Shown here: positions 52,391 to 62,467 of the stretch, piece after piece
How positions within the stretch are numbered: position 1 is the first letter of the stretch
Layout: each line of letters begins with the position of its first letter
Assembly: GCA_016194985.1 (NCBI GenBank)
Contig: JACQAK010000101.1
Span: 1-64,000, forward strand
Reading direction: 5' to 3'
DNA: 64,000 nt
Origin: Bacteroidota bacterium
Lineage (GTDB): Bacteria > Bacteroidota > Bacteroidia > B-17B0 > Aurantibacillaceae
The notes under the pieces: model-generated
Database searches by the model: none
What the model saw: the letters and a program-made list of their open reading frames with translations, nothing else
What the model was told of the DNA's origin: nothing
Translations under genes and position numbers: made by a program

Positions 52391-55300
52391 TTGATAGTAA
52401 TTTTTAGTTTTTTGATCATTAGAAACTTATTAAGAACATATCTATTGGTTTCTTTTTTTCTGCTATGCAAACTGGCGGATGCAACCCACATTGTTGGAGG
52501 GGAAATATATTACGATGATTTAGGAGGTGGCAACTATAAACTTTATATGAAAGTTTACAGGGATTGCATCAATGGTGTTCCTCCTTTTGATGGGTTTCCG
52601 GATAGTAACGGGAACATTTCTGACGCCGTTTTTACCATATTTGATGCTGCCGGAAATGTTATACAAACAGGCATCTTCGATACAATAGCCTCTTCAAAGG
52701 TTCCTCCAACCATAAATAGCCCCTGTGCTCCGGCAACAGCAGGTACGGCATGTGTGGAAGAAGCAAAATATGAAGCCTTTGTTCATTTGCCTCCAATACC
52801 CGGTGGCTATTATATTGCTTATCAAAGATGTTGCAGAAACGGAACTATTTTGAATTTAATTAATCCGGGATCTGTTGGCGCTACTTATTGGGAACATATT
52901 CCGGGGCCCGAAGTTGTGACCGTTAATAGCAGTCCTCGTTTTACTAACCGTCCGCCAATATACATTTGTACCAACTTCCCTATTGCGTTTGATCATGTGG
53001 CAACCGATCCGGACGGAGATTCGCTTGTTTACAGTATTTGTGAGCCATTTAACGGATTAAGTTCTTCCTGCCCTATTGTTGGTCAGGGTTGCGCCAGCGT
53101 AAATGAGCCCCCACCATACATCGGCGTCCCTTTTGTATCACCTTATACACCAAGCTATCCCATGTCTTCCAATCCGGCTATTAATATCAATATAAATTCG
53201 GGGTTTTTAAATGGTACACCGGATATGGTTGGACAATGGGTGGTAGGTATTTGTGTGAGCGAGTACCGACACGGACAGCTTATTGGGGTACATCATCGGG
53301 ATTTTCAATTTAATGTTATTACGTGTCCTTTACTTGGAGTTGCAGGTATTGAGGGGGAAACAACTACAAATAACGGTGCAGGTACAGGCTATTGCAATGG
53401 TTTTACTATATCCTACCATAATACCAGTTATGGTAATAATACAAGCTATTATTGGGATTTCGGGGATCCTTCCACTTTGGCCGATACCTCGAGATTACAA
53501 AATCCAACATACACATTCCCGCATGTTGGTACATATACGGTAACGCTGATTACCAACCCCGGCAATCCTTGTGCCGATACGGCCACCGATGTTTTTCATG
53601 TATACCCATTATTATCTCCGGATTACATAACCCCCAGTGCTCAGTGCTTTGCAGGTAATAGCTTTAATTTTAGTGGTGCCGGTACTTTTCAGGGAAATGG
53701 TACGTTTAATTGGGATTTTGGAGCCAATGCCAATCCTTCATCGGCCACAACACAATCCGTCTCAAATGTCACATTCAATACGTTTGGGTTGTTCCCCGTG
53801 AAGTTTACAGTCAGTGAAAATGGATGTACTGCCACCTCCACCAAAACAATTCAGGTTTGGCAAAGTCCGGTTGCTGCTATAGGAAATTACATCACCAGCG
53901 GTTGTGTGCCATTAACAGTTAGTTTCCCTAATTTAAGTACGGCCGGAACCAGCATGAGCTATGTATGGAACTTTAGTGATGGTACAACATCTACTGCTCA
54001 AAGCCCGGTAAAAACATTTACAACTCCGGGCATATATACTGCCTCCTTAACAGTTATGACCAATCAGCAATGTATAGATACCACTCAGGTAACTGCTGTA
54101 AACAGTATTACGGTGGCCCCTGTTCCTACGTCATTGTTTAACCTATCATCAGCAACAGGGTTATGTTTTGCTAATAATAGCTTTAATTTTACCAACAATA
54201 GTACTACGCAAGGCCCTGCCACTTACAGCTGGGATTTTGGCGCGGGAGCTTCTCCGCAAACAGCCACATCGTTCAATGTTAATCATGTTTCCTACTCGAC
54301 TCCTGGATCACATCAGGTAATTCTTACTGTAGATCAGTCAGGATGTGTTAATACCTCTACTCAAACGATTGTACTATATACGGATCCCGTAGCCGGTATC
54401 GGCGCTTTTCCAACGAAGGGATGTTCTCCATTCACGGTTGCCTTTTTAAATCAAAGCACAGCCGGTAATGCCATGAATTACCAATGGAACTTTAGCGACG
54501 GCACTAATTCAACGCTTGAAAATCCTGTAAAGGTATTTTCTACCGAGGGAGTTTATACGGTTACGTTAACGGTAACTACAACCACCGGTTGTGTGAGTAC
54601 CAATTCTATTTCGGCTATCAATAGTATTACGGTAACAGAAACGCCTGTTGCTTCTTTTAATGCAATTTCTTCTACCGGTTTATGCTTTAATAATAACTCG
54701 TTTAATTTTATTAATAGCAGCTCATTCTTTGGAAATGTGAGTCATTTTTGGGATTTTGGCAGTCATGCCAACCCTTCCAGCTCAACCAGTTTAAATGTAT
54801 CCAACGTTTCTTTTAATGAGCCTAATAGCTATACCGTAACCTTAACGGAAAATAAAAATGGCTGTATAGATAAGGCCACACAGGTAGTTGAGCTATATAG
54901 TAATCCAGTAGCCAATATCGGCGATTTTACTTATTCGGGTTGCGATCCTTTAACGATTACATTTGCCAACCAAAGCACATCGGCATCAGCGATGAGTTAT
55001 TTATGGACATTTAGTGACGGCACCACTTCTACACTCGCCAATCCAACCCATGTATTTACTCCTTATGGTACTTATGGTGTTAATTTAACTGTATCTACCA
55101 GTAGTAAATGTATAGATGTGAGCAGCATGTCGTCTGTACATCCCATTGTTGTTTATCCTCTGCCAACAGCGGGGTTTGATATTGCAACCGATAATCAGTC
55201 TTATGTTAATTGTTCGGATTTTTCCTCTTCGGATGTTGTGGCATGGCATTATGATTTTGGTGACGGAGGGCGTCCTTCTTCGGACGAAAATCCTACTCAT

Positions 55301-55678
55301 TTTTACTATAGCGTGGATATTTTTAATATTGTGCAAACCGTCACTAATTCTTATGGCTGCTCAGCGTCATACACAGTGCCTGTTTTGATCATTCCTGACT
55401 TTGGCTTCTGGGTACCAAATGCATTTACCCCTGAAAAAAATGATGGATTGAATGATATCTTTAAACCTATTGTGTTTGGTGTTGAAGAATATAAGTTCAT
55501 GGTTTTTAACCGATGGGGTGAAATGATCTACCAAACAGATGACACAAATGCAGGCTGGGATGGAACATACAAGAATGCGAAAAGCCCACAGGATGTATAT
55601 ATCTGGAAATGTGAATTTAAAAACACGGTGTCAAAAGAGTACGAATCGCATGTTGGACACGTAACGTTAATACGTTAG
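52391..55678 (+). CDS. Large PKD-repeat surface protein with T9SS type B sorting domain
   Basis: 1095 residues from a TTG at 52391; a second TTG at 52412 is equally possible and gives a better signal peptide ('IIRNLLRTYLLVSFFLLCKL', then ADATHIVGGEIYY). No ATG is available. An N-terminal ~320-residue domain has many Cys and 'DPDGDSLVYSICEPF'. One PKD domain follows, then three long repeats of ~173 residues, each made of two PKD domains ('NYQWNFSDGTNSTLENPVKV' style). The last ~90 residues are a gliding-associated type B domain: 'FWVPNAFTPEKNDGLNDIFK' and 'FNRWGEMIYQTDD'. It is a likely adhesin exported by T9SS. No PorP/SprF gene is adjacent, unlike at 17171. Confidence 0.86.
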   Translation: MIVIFSFLIIRNLLRTYLLVSFFLLCKLADATHIVGGEIYYDDLGGGNYKLYMKVYRDCINGVPPFDGFPDSNGNISDAVFTIFDAAGNVIQTGIFDTIASSKVPPTINSPCAPATAGTACVEEAKYEAFVHLPPIPGGYYIAYQRCCRNGTILNLINPGSVGATYWEHIPGPEVVTVNSSPRFTNRPPIYICTNFPIAFDHVATDPDGDSLVYSICEPFNGLSSSCPIVGQGCASVNEPPPYIGVPFVSPYTPSYPMSSNPAINININSGFLNGTPDMVGQWVVGICVSEYRHGQLIGVHHRDFQFNVITCPLLGVAGIEGETTTNNGAGTGYCNGFTISYHNTSYGNNTSYYWDFGDPSTLADTSRLQNPTYTFPHVGTYTVTLITNPGNPCADTATDVFHVYPLLSPDYITPSAQCFAGNSFNFSGAGTFQGNGTFNWDFGANANPSSATTQSVSNVTFNTFGLFPVKFTVSENGCTATSTKTIQVWQSPVAAIGNYITSGCVPLTVSFPNLSTAGTSMSYVWNFSDGTTSTAQSPVKTFTTPGIYTASLTVMTNQQCIDTTQVTAVNSITVAPVPTSLFNLSSATGLCFANNSFNFTNNSTTQGPATYSWDFGAGASPQTATSFNVNHVSYSTPGSHQVILTVDQSGCVNTSTQTIVLYTDPVAGIGAFPTKGCSPFTVAFLNQSTAGNAMNYQWNFSDGTNSTLENPVKVFSTEGVYTVTLTVTTTTGCVSTNSISAINSITVTETPVASFNAISSTGLCFNNNSFNFINSSSFFGNVSHFWDFGSHANPSSSTSLNVSNVSFNEPNSYTVTLTENKNGCIDKATQVVELYSNPVANIGDFTYSGCDPLTITFANQSTSASAMSYLWTFSDGTTSTLANPTHVFTPYGTYGVNLTVSTSSKCIDVSSMSSVHPIVVYPLPTAGFDIATDNQSYVNCSDFSSSDVVAWHYDFGDGGRPSSDENPTHFYYSVDIFNIVQTVTNSYGCSASYTVPVLIIPDFGFWVPNAFTPEKNDGLNDIFKPIVFGVEEYKFMVFNRWGEMIYQTDDTNAGWDGTYKNAKSPQDVYIWKCEFKNTVSKEYESHVGHVTLIR

Positions 55679-55761
55679 GCTCACATAAAATTAATAGGCT
55701 TTTGTTCATAAACCTTATTTCTTTTTTCTTTTAGTGGATAAAAAATACTTTCTTTTGTTAC

Positions 55762-57756
55762 GTGAATAGCCTGTTTACAAAAATAAGAGATAAGCATGCC
55801 CTTTGGTACAAAGGGATCATTTTTGCTGTTTGTGTTTTATTCTGTGTTTATTTACTACCAAAACATAGCTCTACACAAATCCCACAGCCTCCTGTAGGCG
55901 ATGCCTGGTTAAATGCTGACTTAGTTTCTCCTTTTGATTTTTTGATTAAAAAATCCAACAACGAATTATTGCTGGAAAAACAAACTTCCAAAAAACATAT
56001 TGCGTATTTTAAAAAAACAAACATCTCTTTTAACACCCTGCTTTCGGGGCTACCTAAAATTACGGATGAGGAAGAAGCCAAACTCACATTTTGTTTGGAT
56101 AGTATTTATAAAACGGGTGTTTACTTTTCCTCTATTCCTGCTTCTTATCAGGATTCGATCATGTACATTGTAGATAACAATGAAGTGACTCTTGTGCCCA
56201 AACAAAAATTATTTGATTACGAAAAGTCCAAAAAATTATTTTCTTTATACGTACAGAATGAATCTATAGTGAACGCTGTTATATCCAAACTACAACCTAA
56301 TATTGCTTTTGACGATATCTTGTCTGATGAGATGGCTAATAGCAGTGGGCCTGATAATGCGTACATCTACAAATCCAAGATAGAAAAAGGAGAGGTTGTG
56401 ATTCATAAAAATGAAATCGTAACAGAAGAACTGCATAATATTTTAGCAAGCTATTCATATGAACTGGCAGAGCAGGAAGCAAAAACATCTCAGCTTGGTA
56501 TTATTGCAGGGCAATTTTTGGTTTGCATATTGGTGTTAGGAATTATGATGTTGTTTTTGGCGTTTTTCAGAAAGCCCATTTTTAGCCAAAACTCTCAGGT
56601 GACATTTATTTTTTTAATTATCATTTTGATGGTATTAGTTACAAGTATTGTTGTGCGGTATAATATTCATTACATCTATGCCGTCCCTTTTTGTCTGGTG
56701 CCTATTTTAATACGGGTGTTTTTTGATAGCAGAACATCCTTGTTTAATTTTCTAAATATCATTTTATTATGTGCCTTTTTTACACCTGATAAATTTGAGT
56801 TTGTGTTTGTACAACTTATTGCGGGAATAGGAACCATCTTTAGCGTGGCGGATATGGGACAGCGTTCAAAATTATTTGTATCAGCATTGTTGACTTTTGT
56901 GTTTTACGTATTGTCTTTTGTAGCGTATCATTTGGTTAATAATACCTCACAGGCCATCAGTGATGTTCAGAATTATATTCCTTTTCTTATTAGTAGTGTG
57001 TGTGTATTGTTTTCATTTCCTTTAATTTACTTATTTGAAAAATTATTTGGCTTCATCTCTGATTTTACGCTGCTTGAACTATGTGATTTAAATTCTCCCC
57101 TGTTGCGTCAGTTATCTCAAAAAATCCCGGGAACTTTCCAACACTCATTGCAGGTAGCAAATTTGGCCGAAGAAGCCTGTTATAAAATTGGAGGAAATCC
57201 TTTGCTGGTAAGAACCGGTGCTATGTATCATGATATTGGCAAAATGAGCAATCCCCGCTTTTTTACCGAAAATCAAGTGGGAGAAGTAAGTCCGCATGAA
57301 GACTTAAGTTCTGAAGAAAGTGCTCAGATCATCATCGATCATGTGATCAAAGGGGTAGAAATAGCTAAAGAAAATAAACTGCCTGAAACTGTTATTGATT
57401 TTATCAGAACGCATCATGGTACAACAACCACACGTTATTTTCTGCATAATTATAAAAAGGAACATGAAGGCGAAATCATCAATGAAGATCTGTTTCGTTA
57501 TCCCGGACCGATTCCGTTTAGCAAAGAAACGGCCATCCTAATGATGGCAGACGGCGTGGAGGCTTCTTCCCGCAGTTTAAAAAAATACGATGCTGTTGCC
57601 ATTGATGAATTAGTGGATAAAATCATTAATCACCAAATCAATGAAAATCAATTTATGAACGCTGATATTACTTTTAGAGATATTAATCAGATCAAAAAGA
57701 TTTTCAAAAAGCGGCTCATGAACATCTATCATGTCAGGATTGAATATCCAAGATAA
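55762..57756 (+). CDS. Membrane HD-domain phosphohydrolase (PgpH / 7TMR-HD type)
   Basis: 664 residues from a GTG start. One N-terminal helix is followed by a ~220-residue extracytoplasmic domain, then seven helices (from 'LGIIAGQFLVCILVLGIMML' to 'YIPFLISSVCVLFSFPLIYL'), then a C-terminal HD domain: 'KIPGTFQHSLQVANLAEEAC', 'VRTGAMYHDIGKMSNPRFF' (HD pair), 'IIIDHVIKGVEIAKENKLP' and 'DFIRTHHGTTTTRYF'. This layout is that of PgpH, which degrades the messenger cyclic di-AMP. Its length is normal for the family. It reads alone, with the PKD gene 83 bases upstream and the DUF1801 gene converging. Confidence 0.9.
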   Translation: MNSLFTKIRDKHALWYKGIIFAVCVLFCVYLLPKHSSTQIPQPPVGDAWLNADLVSPFDFLIKKSNNELLLEKQTSKKHIAYFKKTNISFNTLLSGLPKITDEEEAKLTFCLDSIYKTGVYFSSIPASYQDSIMYIVDNNEVTLVPKQKLFDYEKSKKLFSLYVQNESIVNAVISKLQPNIAFDDILSDEMANSSGPDNAYIYKSKIEKGEVVIHKNEIVTEELHNILASYSYELAEQEAKTSQLGIIAGQFLVCILVLGIMMLFLAFFRKPIFSQNSQVTFIFLIIILMVLVTSIVVRYNIHYIYAVPFCLVPILIRVFFDSRTSLFNFLNIILLCAFFTPDKFEFVFVQLIAGIGTIFSVADMGQRSKLFVSALLTFVFYVLSFVAYHLVNNTSQAISDVQNYIPFLISSVCVLFSFPLIYLFEKLFGFISDFTLLELCDLNSPLLRQLSQKIPGTFQHSLQVANLAEEACYKIGGNPLLVRTGAMYHDIGKMSNPRFFTENQVGEVSPHEDLSSEESAQIIIDHVIKGVEIAKENKLPETVIDFIRTHHGTTTTRYFLHNYKKEHEGEIINEDLFRYPGPIPFSKETAILMMADGVEASSRSLKKYDAVAIDELVDKIINHQINENQFMNADITFRDINQIKKIFKKRLMNIYHVRIEYPR

Positions 57757-57766
57757 ATGGATACTA

Positions 57767-58108
57767 TCAATAAGTACTCTTCAATAGCTTACATATAGCC
57801 ATAAGCTCTTTGGCATTAATGTCTTTTTCAGGATTGACTTTATACACTTTAATTTGTTTCCGCCCTTCTGCAACCAACTTGGGGTGAGACACAAGATATC
57901 CTTTCACAAAACCTATATAAATATCCCTCTTTTTTTTGCCATAGCTTAAATAACAAAACCACTTATTATTATAGTAATAAAATGGGGTATTGAATTTCCA
58001 GTTTTCCTGTAATTGAATTTCGTTGGTGAAAAAATGGCGAAGAAATAACAAAGCGGATTGTTCAGGCTCCGGTAATGATAAAAAGTAATTATCCAGTTGA
58101 GATTCCAA
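57767..58108 (-). CDS. DUF1801-family protein
   Basis: 113 residues, cytoplasmic. 'MESQLDNYFLSLPEPEQSAL' and 'WKFNTPFYYYNNKWFCYLSY' with 'IYIGFVKGYLVSHPKLVAEG' match the DUF1801 (YdhG-like) pattern, a small single-domain fold of unknown function. The start lies one base after the stop of the RemB-like gene on the same strand, so it is the last gene of the polysaccharide-region run. Confidence 0.85.
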   Translation of the reverse strand: MESQLDNYFLSLPEPEQSALLFLRHFFTNEIQLQENWKFNTPFYYYNNKWFCYLSYGKKKRDIYIGFVKGYLVSHPKLVAEGRKQIKVYKVNPEKDINAKELMAICKLLKSTY

Positions 58109-58109
58109 A

Positions 58110-59732
58110 TTAATAATCTCTGTAAAAATTATGGATACTTGTTTTTACTCCCAGATAAATATAAGGAGATTGAAGACGATAATATTGATCATCGGCCATA
58201 CTGCGTTGAATATAGCCCAATTCAACCCTTAAATTCATTTGAGGTAATACATAGTAGGTGAATTTAATATCGCTTTGCATCATTCGTAATTTATTACCCT
58301 GTGTTGTTTTATGCCCGTATTCATATGGACGGGTCGTATAACTTAAAAATATATTTTGCCCCATATTAGAGCCTAATGTATCCATTCCTATAATAGCCGA
58401 CATTCCCTGAAAACTTAACATCCAACGATTTGCCCTATAGCTTACAAAGCCTAAATACTCTTTAAAATTAGCACCAAAAGGATGCGCCAGTGCCTGTCCG
58501 TAATTAGCATAGTTTTGCTGAACACTACCGTGTGAGTATGTATAAGGGCGCACTTCGTTATACTCTACCTGCAACGTCAATCCTTTTACTTTAAAGGCAT
58601 TGATGTATTTTGCTCCAAACTGCCAGCCTTGCTTATTTGCCCACCAACCCCTGTGCGCCTTAATCTCTTTAAAATAAAACTCATCCGCTACGGCCTGCGC
58701 ATACAATTTTAACGTTTTAAATAGCTTAACGGAGGCATTTAATCCCATCATCGAGTTATCTGGCGAACCAACAGAGTACTCCTGAGGTCTGTAAAAAACA
58801 ATAGGGTTCAAATAATTAACATCAAATGTTCTTACCCGATTGGTATCTGTACCTTGCCATACCACGTTTTCGAAAAAAGAAATATTAAATTCCTTCAGGG
58901 CATTAAAGCTTAAATAATGAAAGGTGCCATATTTGTTTTGCAGGCTTTTTTGAGACCCGTCATAGCGCGAAAAATCCTGCATCCACGAGTACCATACATT
59001 ATATTGTATTCGCCATATATTGGCATTAATTGCAAAATACGGGTTACTATTAGAAAAATCAGATAGTAACAATGAACGATAGCCATCGCCAATAAAATGT
59101 TTGTCTTTACCCAACTGAAAATTAAATGTTTTATTAGGACTGTAGGACAAATAGCCTGTCAGATTAGAAAAATTATAGCTTCCATCCTTATTTTTGAATG
59201 CTCTTCCTAAACCCGGAATCAATCCGGTTGTTTGCACAGTTGTATCTATAAATCCGGGATAGGATACTCTGCCGCCCATAGCTGTAAGAGCAAATGTAAA
59301 ATCATTATTGATGTTGAGCTTAGCATGCGCTCCTCCAAATGTTTCTGATACAAACTTCGACGCCAGCATATCATATCCTCCCTGCAAATCTATAATAGGA
59401 AGTACTTGTAAGTTGTATTGATTATGTTTGTTAGGGCCCTCGTTAAATGTTTTACTTAAAAAGAAATTTTTAACAGGATAATGCAAATAACCAAGCATTG
59501 TATCCGAAAAATTTTCAAGTGTAGAGGACAAATATGGCTTGAAAGAAGAATGAAATTCAATGTTCGGATTCTTGATATCCAGCATATCCATATTATGCTG
59601 ATTCTCGAAATTAATAAACTGATTTTGAGCCTGGGGATCGTCTTGTGAGAATCCATGCAAGGCGATAGTGCAAAGTATTAATATTGCTATGCGCTGTATC
59701 GAAATTAAACTTATGTCCGTAATCTTCTTCAA
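58110..59732 (-). CDS. RemB/Wzi-like outer-membrane protein (copy 1)
   Basis: 540 residues from a TTG two bases after the stop of the upstream WecA-type gene; the N-terminus 'IQRIAILILCTIALHGFSQ' is a signal peptide. The body is a beta-barrel pattern with the diagnostic 'KTFNFQLGKDKHFIGDGYRS' followed by LLLSDFSNSNPYF, then 'VEYNEVRPYTYSHGSVQQNY' and the C-terminal strand 'YIYLGVKTSIHNFYRDY'. This is the family annotated in flavobacteria as gliding protein RemB and related to the capsule-assembly porin Wzi. It is probably an outer-membrane anchor for surface polysaccharide or adhesin. A second copy lies at 60843-62393, on the other side of the WecA-type gene. Confidence 0.85.
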   Translation of the reverse strand: MKKITDISLISIQRIAILILCTIALHGFSQDDPQAQNQFINFENQHNMDMLDIKNPNIEFHSSFKPYLSSTLENFSDTMLGYLHYPVKNFFLSKTFNEGPNKHNQYNLQVLPIIDLQGGYDMLASKFVSETFGGAHAKLNINNDFTFALTAMGGRVSYPGFIDTTVQTTGLIPGLGRAFKNKDGSYNFSNLTGYLSYSPNKTFNFQLGKDKHFIGDGYRSLLLSDFSNSNPYFAINANIWRIQYNVWYSWMQDFSRYDGSQKSLQNKYGTFHYLSFNALKEFNISFFENVVWQGTDTNRVRTFDVNYLNPIVFYRPQEYSVGSPDNSMMGLNASVKLFKTLKLYAQAVADEFYFKEIKAHRGWWANKQGWQFGAKYINAFKVKGLTLQVEYNEVRPYTYSHGSVQQNYANYGQALAHPFGANFKEYLGFVSYRANRWMLSFQGMSAIIGMDTLGSNMGQNIFLSYTTRPYEYGHKTTQGNKLRMMQSDIKFTYYVLPQMNLRVELGYIQRSMADDQYYRLQSPYIYLGVKTSIHNFYRDY

Positions 59733-59734
59733 GT

Positions 59735-60832
59735 TTATTCCGCTTTGTTTACTTTTTTGTTTTGGACTGATTGATAGGAGAAATGTACAAACAGAATAAA
59801 TAGTCCACTACATACCAAAACAGCCAATAAGGATAAGCTAGGATTCAGGTAATAACTTAACAAGGAGACTCCTACTGTTAGCACACTATATATATATATA
59901 ATAATTACTGTTTTAACATGCGAGTACCCGCAATCCAATAATCGATGATGTAAATGGTTTCTGTCGGCAGCAAAGGGCGATTGCCCCCTGGCGGCCCTGA
60001 TGACAAAAATTCTTAATGTATCGGTTAAAGGATAGGTTAATGCAGCAATGACGATAATTGGTTTAGAAATATGGATCCAGAATTCATCCAAGCGGTTCAA
60101 CGGATACTCTATTAACTTAATACTCAACACACATATAAACATGCCTATAATTAATGATCCGCTATCGCCCATAAATATTTTGGCAGGTGAAAAATTAAAG
60201 ATCAAAAAACCCAACAAAGCTCCTGACAAAGAGAAGGAAAGAGACGCTAAGGTATACTCGTCGGCAAAAACAAACCAGATACCAAAAACAGAGGAAGCAA
60301 TGAATCCAACACCCGCTGCCAATCCATCGATTCCATCTATTAAATTCATTGCGTTTACAACAACTATATACGTAAACAATGATAAAAATACACTTCCCCA
60401 CTGAGGAATTTCATTCACTCCGAAAACACCATGTAACCCGGTGATTCTGATATCTCCCATCAATACCAGAATTAATCCTACCAGAATATTAGCAAATAAT
60501 TTTTTTACGGGAGATGTTCCTATAATGTCATCTTTAACGCCCACAAAAAATAACACTAAGCTCGTAGCTACCAATATTTTAAATTCTTTTACGGATTCAT
60601 AAATCTGGTCGTACTCATGTAAATCATCAATATTATACCAAAGAGAAAAAGAAAACAGGGTTGCCGCATAAATAATAATTCCACCGATCGTTGGAATTGC
60701 CCGTTTATGAATCTTTCTGTCTTCGGAAGGTAAATCTATTAATCGTTTCAAAACCGCCACTTTAATAAGTGCCGGTGTTGAATACAGAACAACTGCAAAG
60801 GCTGTAATAAATACTAAAACTAATATAGCCAT
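59735..60832 (-). CDS. Polyprenyl-phosphate N-acetylaminosugar-1-phosphate transferase (WecA/TagO type)
   Basis: 365 residues with about ten helices. Motifs: 'DLPSEDRKIHKRAIPTIGG', 'FVGVKDDIIGTSPVKKLFAN', 'VVNAMNLIDGIDGLAAGVGF' (catalytic Asp cluster), 'FSPAKIFMGDSGSLIIGMF' and 'AADRNHLHHRLLDCGYSHVK'. The HxHH loop and the 'NLIDGIDG' block mark the WecA/TagO/WbcO group rather than MraY, which uses UDP-MurNAc-pentapeptide. It joins an amino-sugar phosphate to undecaprenyl phosphate as the first step of surface-polysaccharide assembly at the inner membrane. It lies between two RemB-like genes in a same-strand run. Confidence 0.92.
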   Translation of the reverse strand: MAILVLVFITAFAVVLYSTPALIKVAVLKRLIDLPSEDRKIHKRAIPTIGGIIIYAATLFSFSLWYNIDDLHEYDQIYESVKEFKILVATSLVLFFVGVKDDIIGTSPVKKLFANILVGLILVLMGDIRITGLHGVFGVNEIPQWGSVFLSLFTYIVVVNAMNLIDGIDGLAAGVGFIASSVFGIWFVFADEYTLASLSFSLSGALLGFLIFNFSPAKIFMGDSGSLIIGMFICVLSIKLIEYPLNRLDEFWIHISKPIIVIAALTYPLTDTLRIFVIRAARGQSPFAADRNHLHHRLLDCGYSHVKTVIIIYIYSVLTVGVSLLSYYLNPSLSLLAVLVCSGLFILFVHFSYQSVQNKKVNKAE

Positions 60833-60842
60833 GGTTTATATT

Positions 60843-62393
60843 TTAAAAATCGTAATAAGTGTTATATAAATTTGATTTAATACTGATCGTATAAAATGTT
60901 GTTTTATTATTTGAGGCATTAAATCCTAAAAAGTCCTGAAATCTATAATTATAGCCTAAAGATACATTAAAATTATATGCCGTATTAATCGTGTATCCTA
61001 ATTGTAATTTGGTAATGGTGTTGTTATACAATGCATATTTATTCAGAGTTAACCACTGGAGATTTAGCTTGGCGTCTAAAAAAACTCTTTTATATTTAAA
61101 GTCGCCCAACAATACCAATTCTTTACCATATCCGGGTGTATAGGCCAAATTTTGATTGTACTGAGAATAGCTCTGATCGCTATACGTTCCTAATGGTTTA
61201 TTATACGACCCTTCCGCAACATCATTATATTCTACCTGCAGCATCAGGTTTTTCAATTTAAATGCATCAAAATATTTTGCGCCAACCTGATACCCGAATG
61301 CATTTCCTAAAGATGTTTTATTACTAAAATCATCTCCCATAAATTGGCCATAAACAGATATCTTATGAGTAATCTTCACATTGGCTGTTGCTCCTATCAC
61401 AATATTATTTTTATTATTCAACCCATAAAATCCAAGATTGGTGAATATTACAGGATTAAAGTATTGCCAATCCAGATGTTGTCTGTTCATACTATCTGCA
61501 GCGTTCCATATCATTCCCTGAAACAATCCGATATTAATTCGTTTATTGACATTATAGCTTAAATATTGAAAAGACACGGCCTTTTTTTGAAATAACGGCT
61601 CCGTGTTTTTTGGAGTTTTTGCCCCTCCAGTTGTAAGATTCATCAACACCGCATAGATGTTGGTGTATTGTAATCTGCCTTTTAGCCATTCGGATGTTAC
61701 ACGCAGATAAGGATAATTAAATGCATTATCACTCAATAATAACGAACGATACCCATTTCCGATTTTTTGTTTACCATGTCCCAGCTGAATATTTAATCGC
61801 TTAATAGGTTGATAGGAAACAAAGCCGGATGAGAAAGCGTAATCATAGCCTGTTGTTTTAAATACCTTATATCTGCCTTGTCCGGGAACGATCTTTGTTT
61901 GATTGTTATATGAGGAAATATAATGCGGGAACTGACTCTGGTTTTCGGCAAATAGTGTCTCAAAATACAAATCCTTTCCGATGGTACCACTGGCAATAAA
62001 ACCACGTGTGTTCGTGGATGTTTTTTGCATTTTTGCAGTATCATACATAGCTCTGCCAAATTCAAAATTAAGTAACGGATCTACTTTAAATTCGTATTTC
62101 CCTGTTTTTGATTTAACATGAATCAGATGATCGAAGAATACTTTATCGATAATAGGGTCGTCGGAGATGAATTTAAACACCTTGTAGCTGTCGGCTACAA
62201 ATTCATATTTTTTATTAAAGAAAGGAATGTACGGTTGTATGGCAGGATGCGTTTGTTCTGAATCAATTTGTGCTAATTGTCGCTGTGTAAAGGTGCCAAA
62301 AAAATAATCGTTTGGTAAATTGTAGAATTGAGACTTTAAAGAACCAGATAAAAGATAGAAGATAAAAGATAGAAGATACTTATATCTATTCAA
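60843..62393 (-). CDS. RemB/Wzi-like outer-membrane protein (copy 2)
   Basis: 517 residues from a TTG at 62393, which gives a compact signal peptide 'MNRYKYLLSFIFYLLSGSLK'; the frame is open as far as a TTG at 62474, but that would overlap fcl and read through simple repeats. Barrel hallmarks match copy 1: 'INIQLGHGKQKIGNGYRSLL' with LSDNAFNYPYL, 'LMLQVEYNDVAEGSYNKPLG' and a C-terminal 'TISIKSNLYNTYYDF'. The signal peptide is encoded by a 14-base tandem repeat (62347-62378). It is likely an outer-membrane protein for surface glycans or motility. The start is uncertain. Confidence 0.78.
   Translation of the reverse strand: MNRYKYLLSFIFYLLSGSLKSQFYNLPNDYFFGTFTQRQLAQIDSEQTHPAIQPYIPFFNKKYEFVADSYKVFKFISDDPIIDKVFFDHLIHVKSKTGKYEFKVDPLLNFEFGRAMYDTAKMQKTSTNTRGFIASGTIGKDLYFETLFAENQSQFPHYISSYNNQTKIVPGQGRYKVFKTTGYDYAFSSGFVSYQPIKRLNIQLGHGKQKIGNGYRSLLLSDNAFNYPYLRVTSEWLKGRLQYTNIYAVLMNLTTGGAKTPKNTEPLFQKKAVSFQYLSYNVNKRINIGLFQGMIWNAADSMNRQHLDWQYFNPVIFTNLGFYGLNNKNNIVIGATANVKITHKISVYGQFMGDDFSNKTSLGNAFGYQVGAKYFDAFKLKNLMLQVEYNDVAEGSYNKPLGTYSDQSYSQYNQNLAYTPGYGKELVLLGDFKYKRVFLDAKLNLQWLTLNKYALYNNTITKLQLGYTINTAYNFNVSLGYNYRFQDFLGFNASNNKTTFYTISIKSNLYNTYYDF
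62347..62378. repeat. 14-base tandem repeat inside the RemB-like signal peptide region
   Basis: GATAAAAGATAGAA is repeated exactly at 62347-62360 and 62361-62374, with four bases of a third copy. On the coding (minus) strand it reads as TTCTATCTTTTATC units, which code for hydrophobic residues in more than one frame. It lies in the signal-peptide region of the gene ending at 60843. Confidence 0.8.
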
Positions 62394-62467
62394 TAATATG
62401 CTGGCGTTATTGGTAATGACCACTTTTGAATAATCTTTTATCTTATGTCTTGTATCTTGTGTCAATA

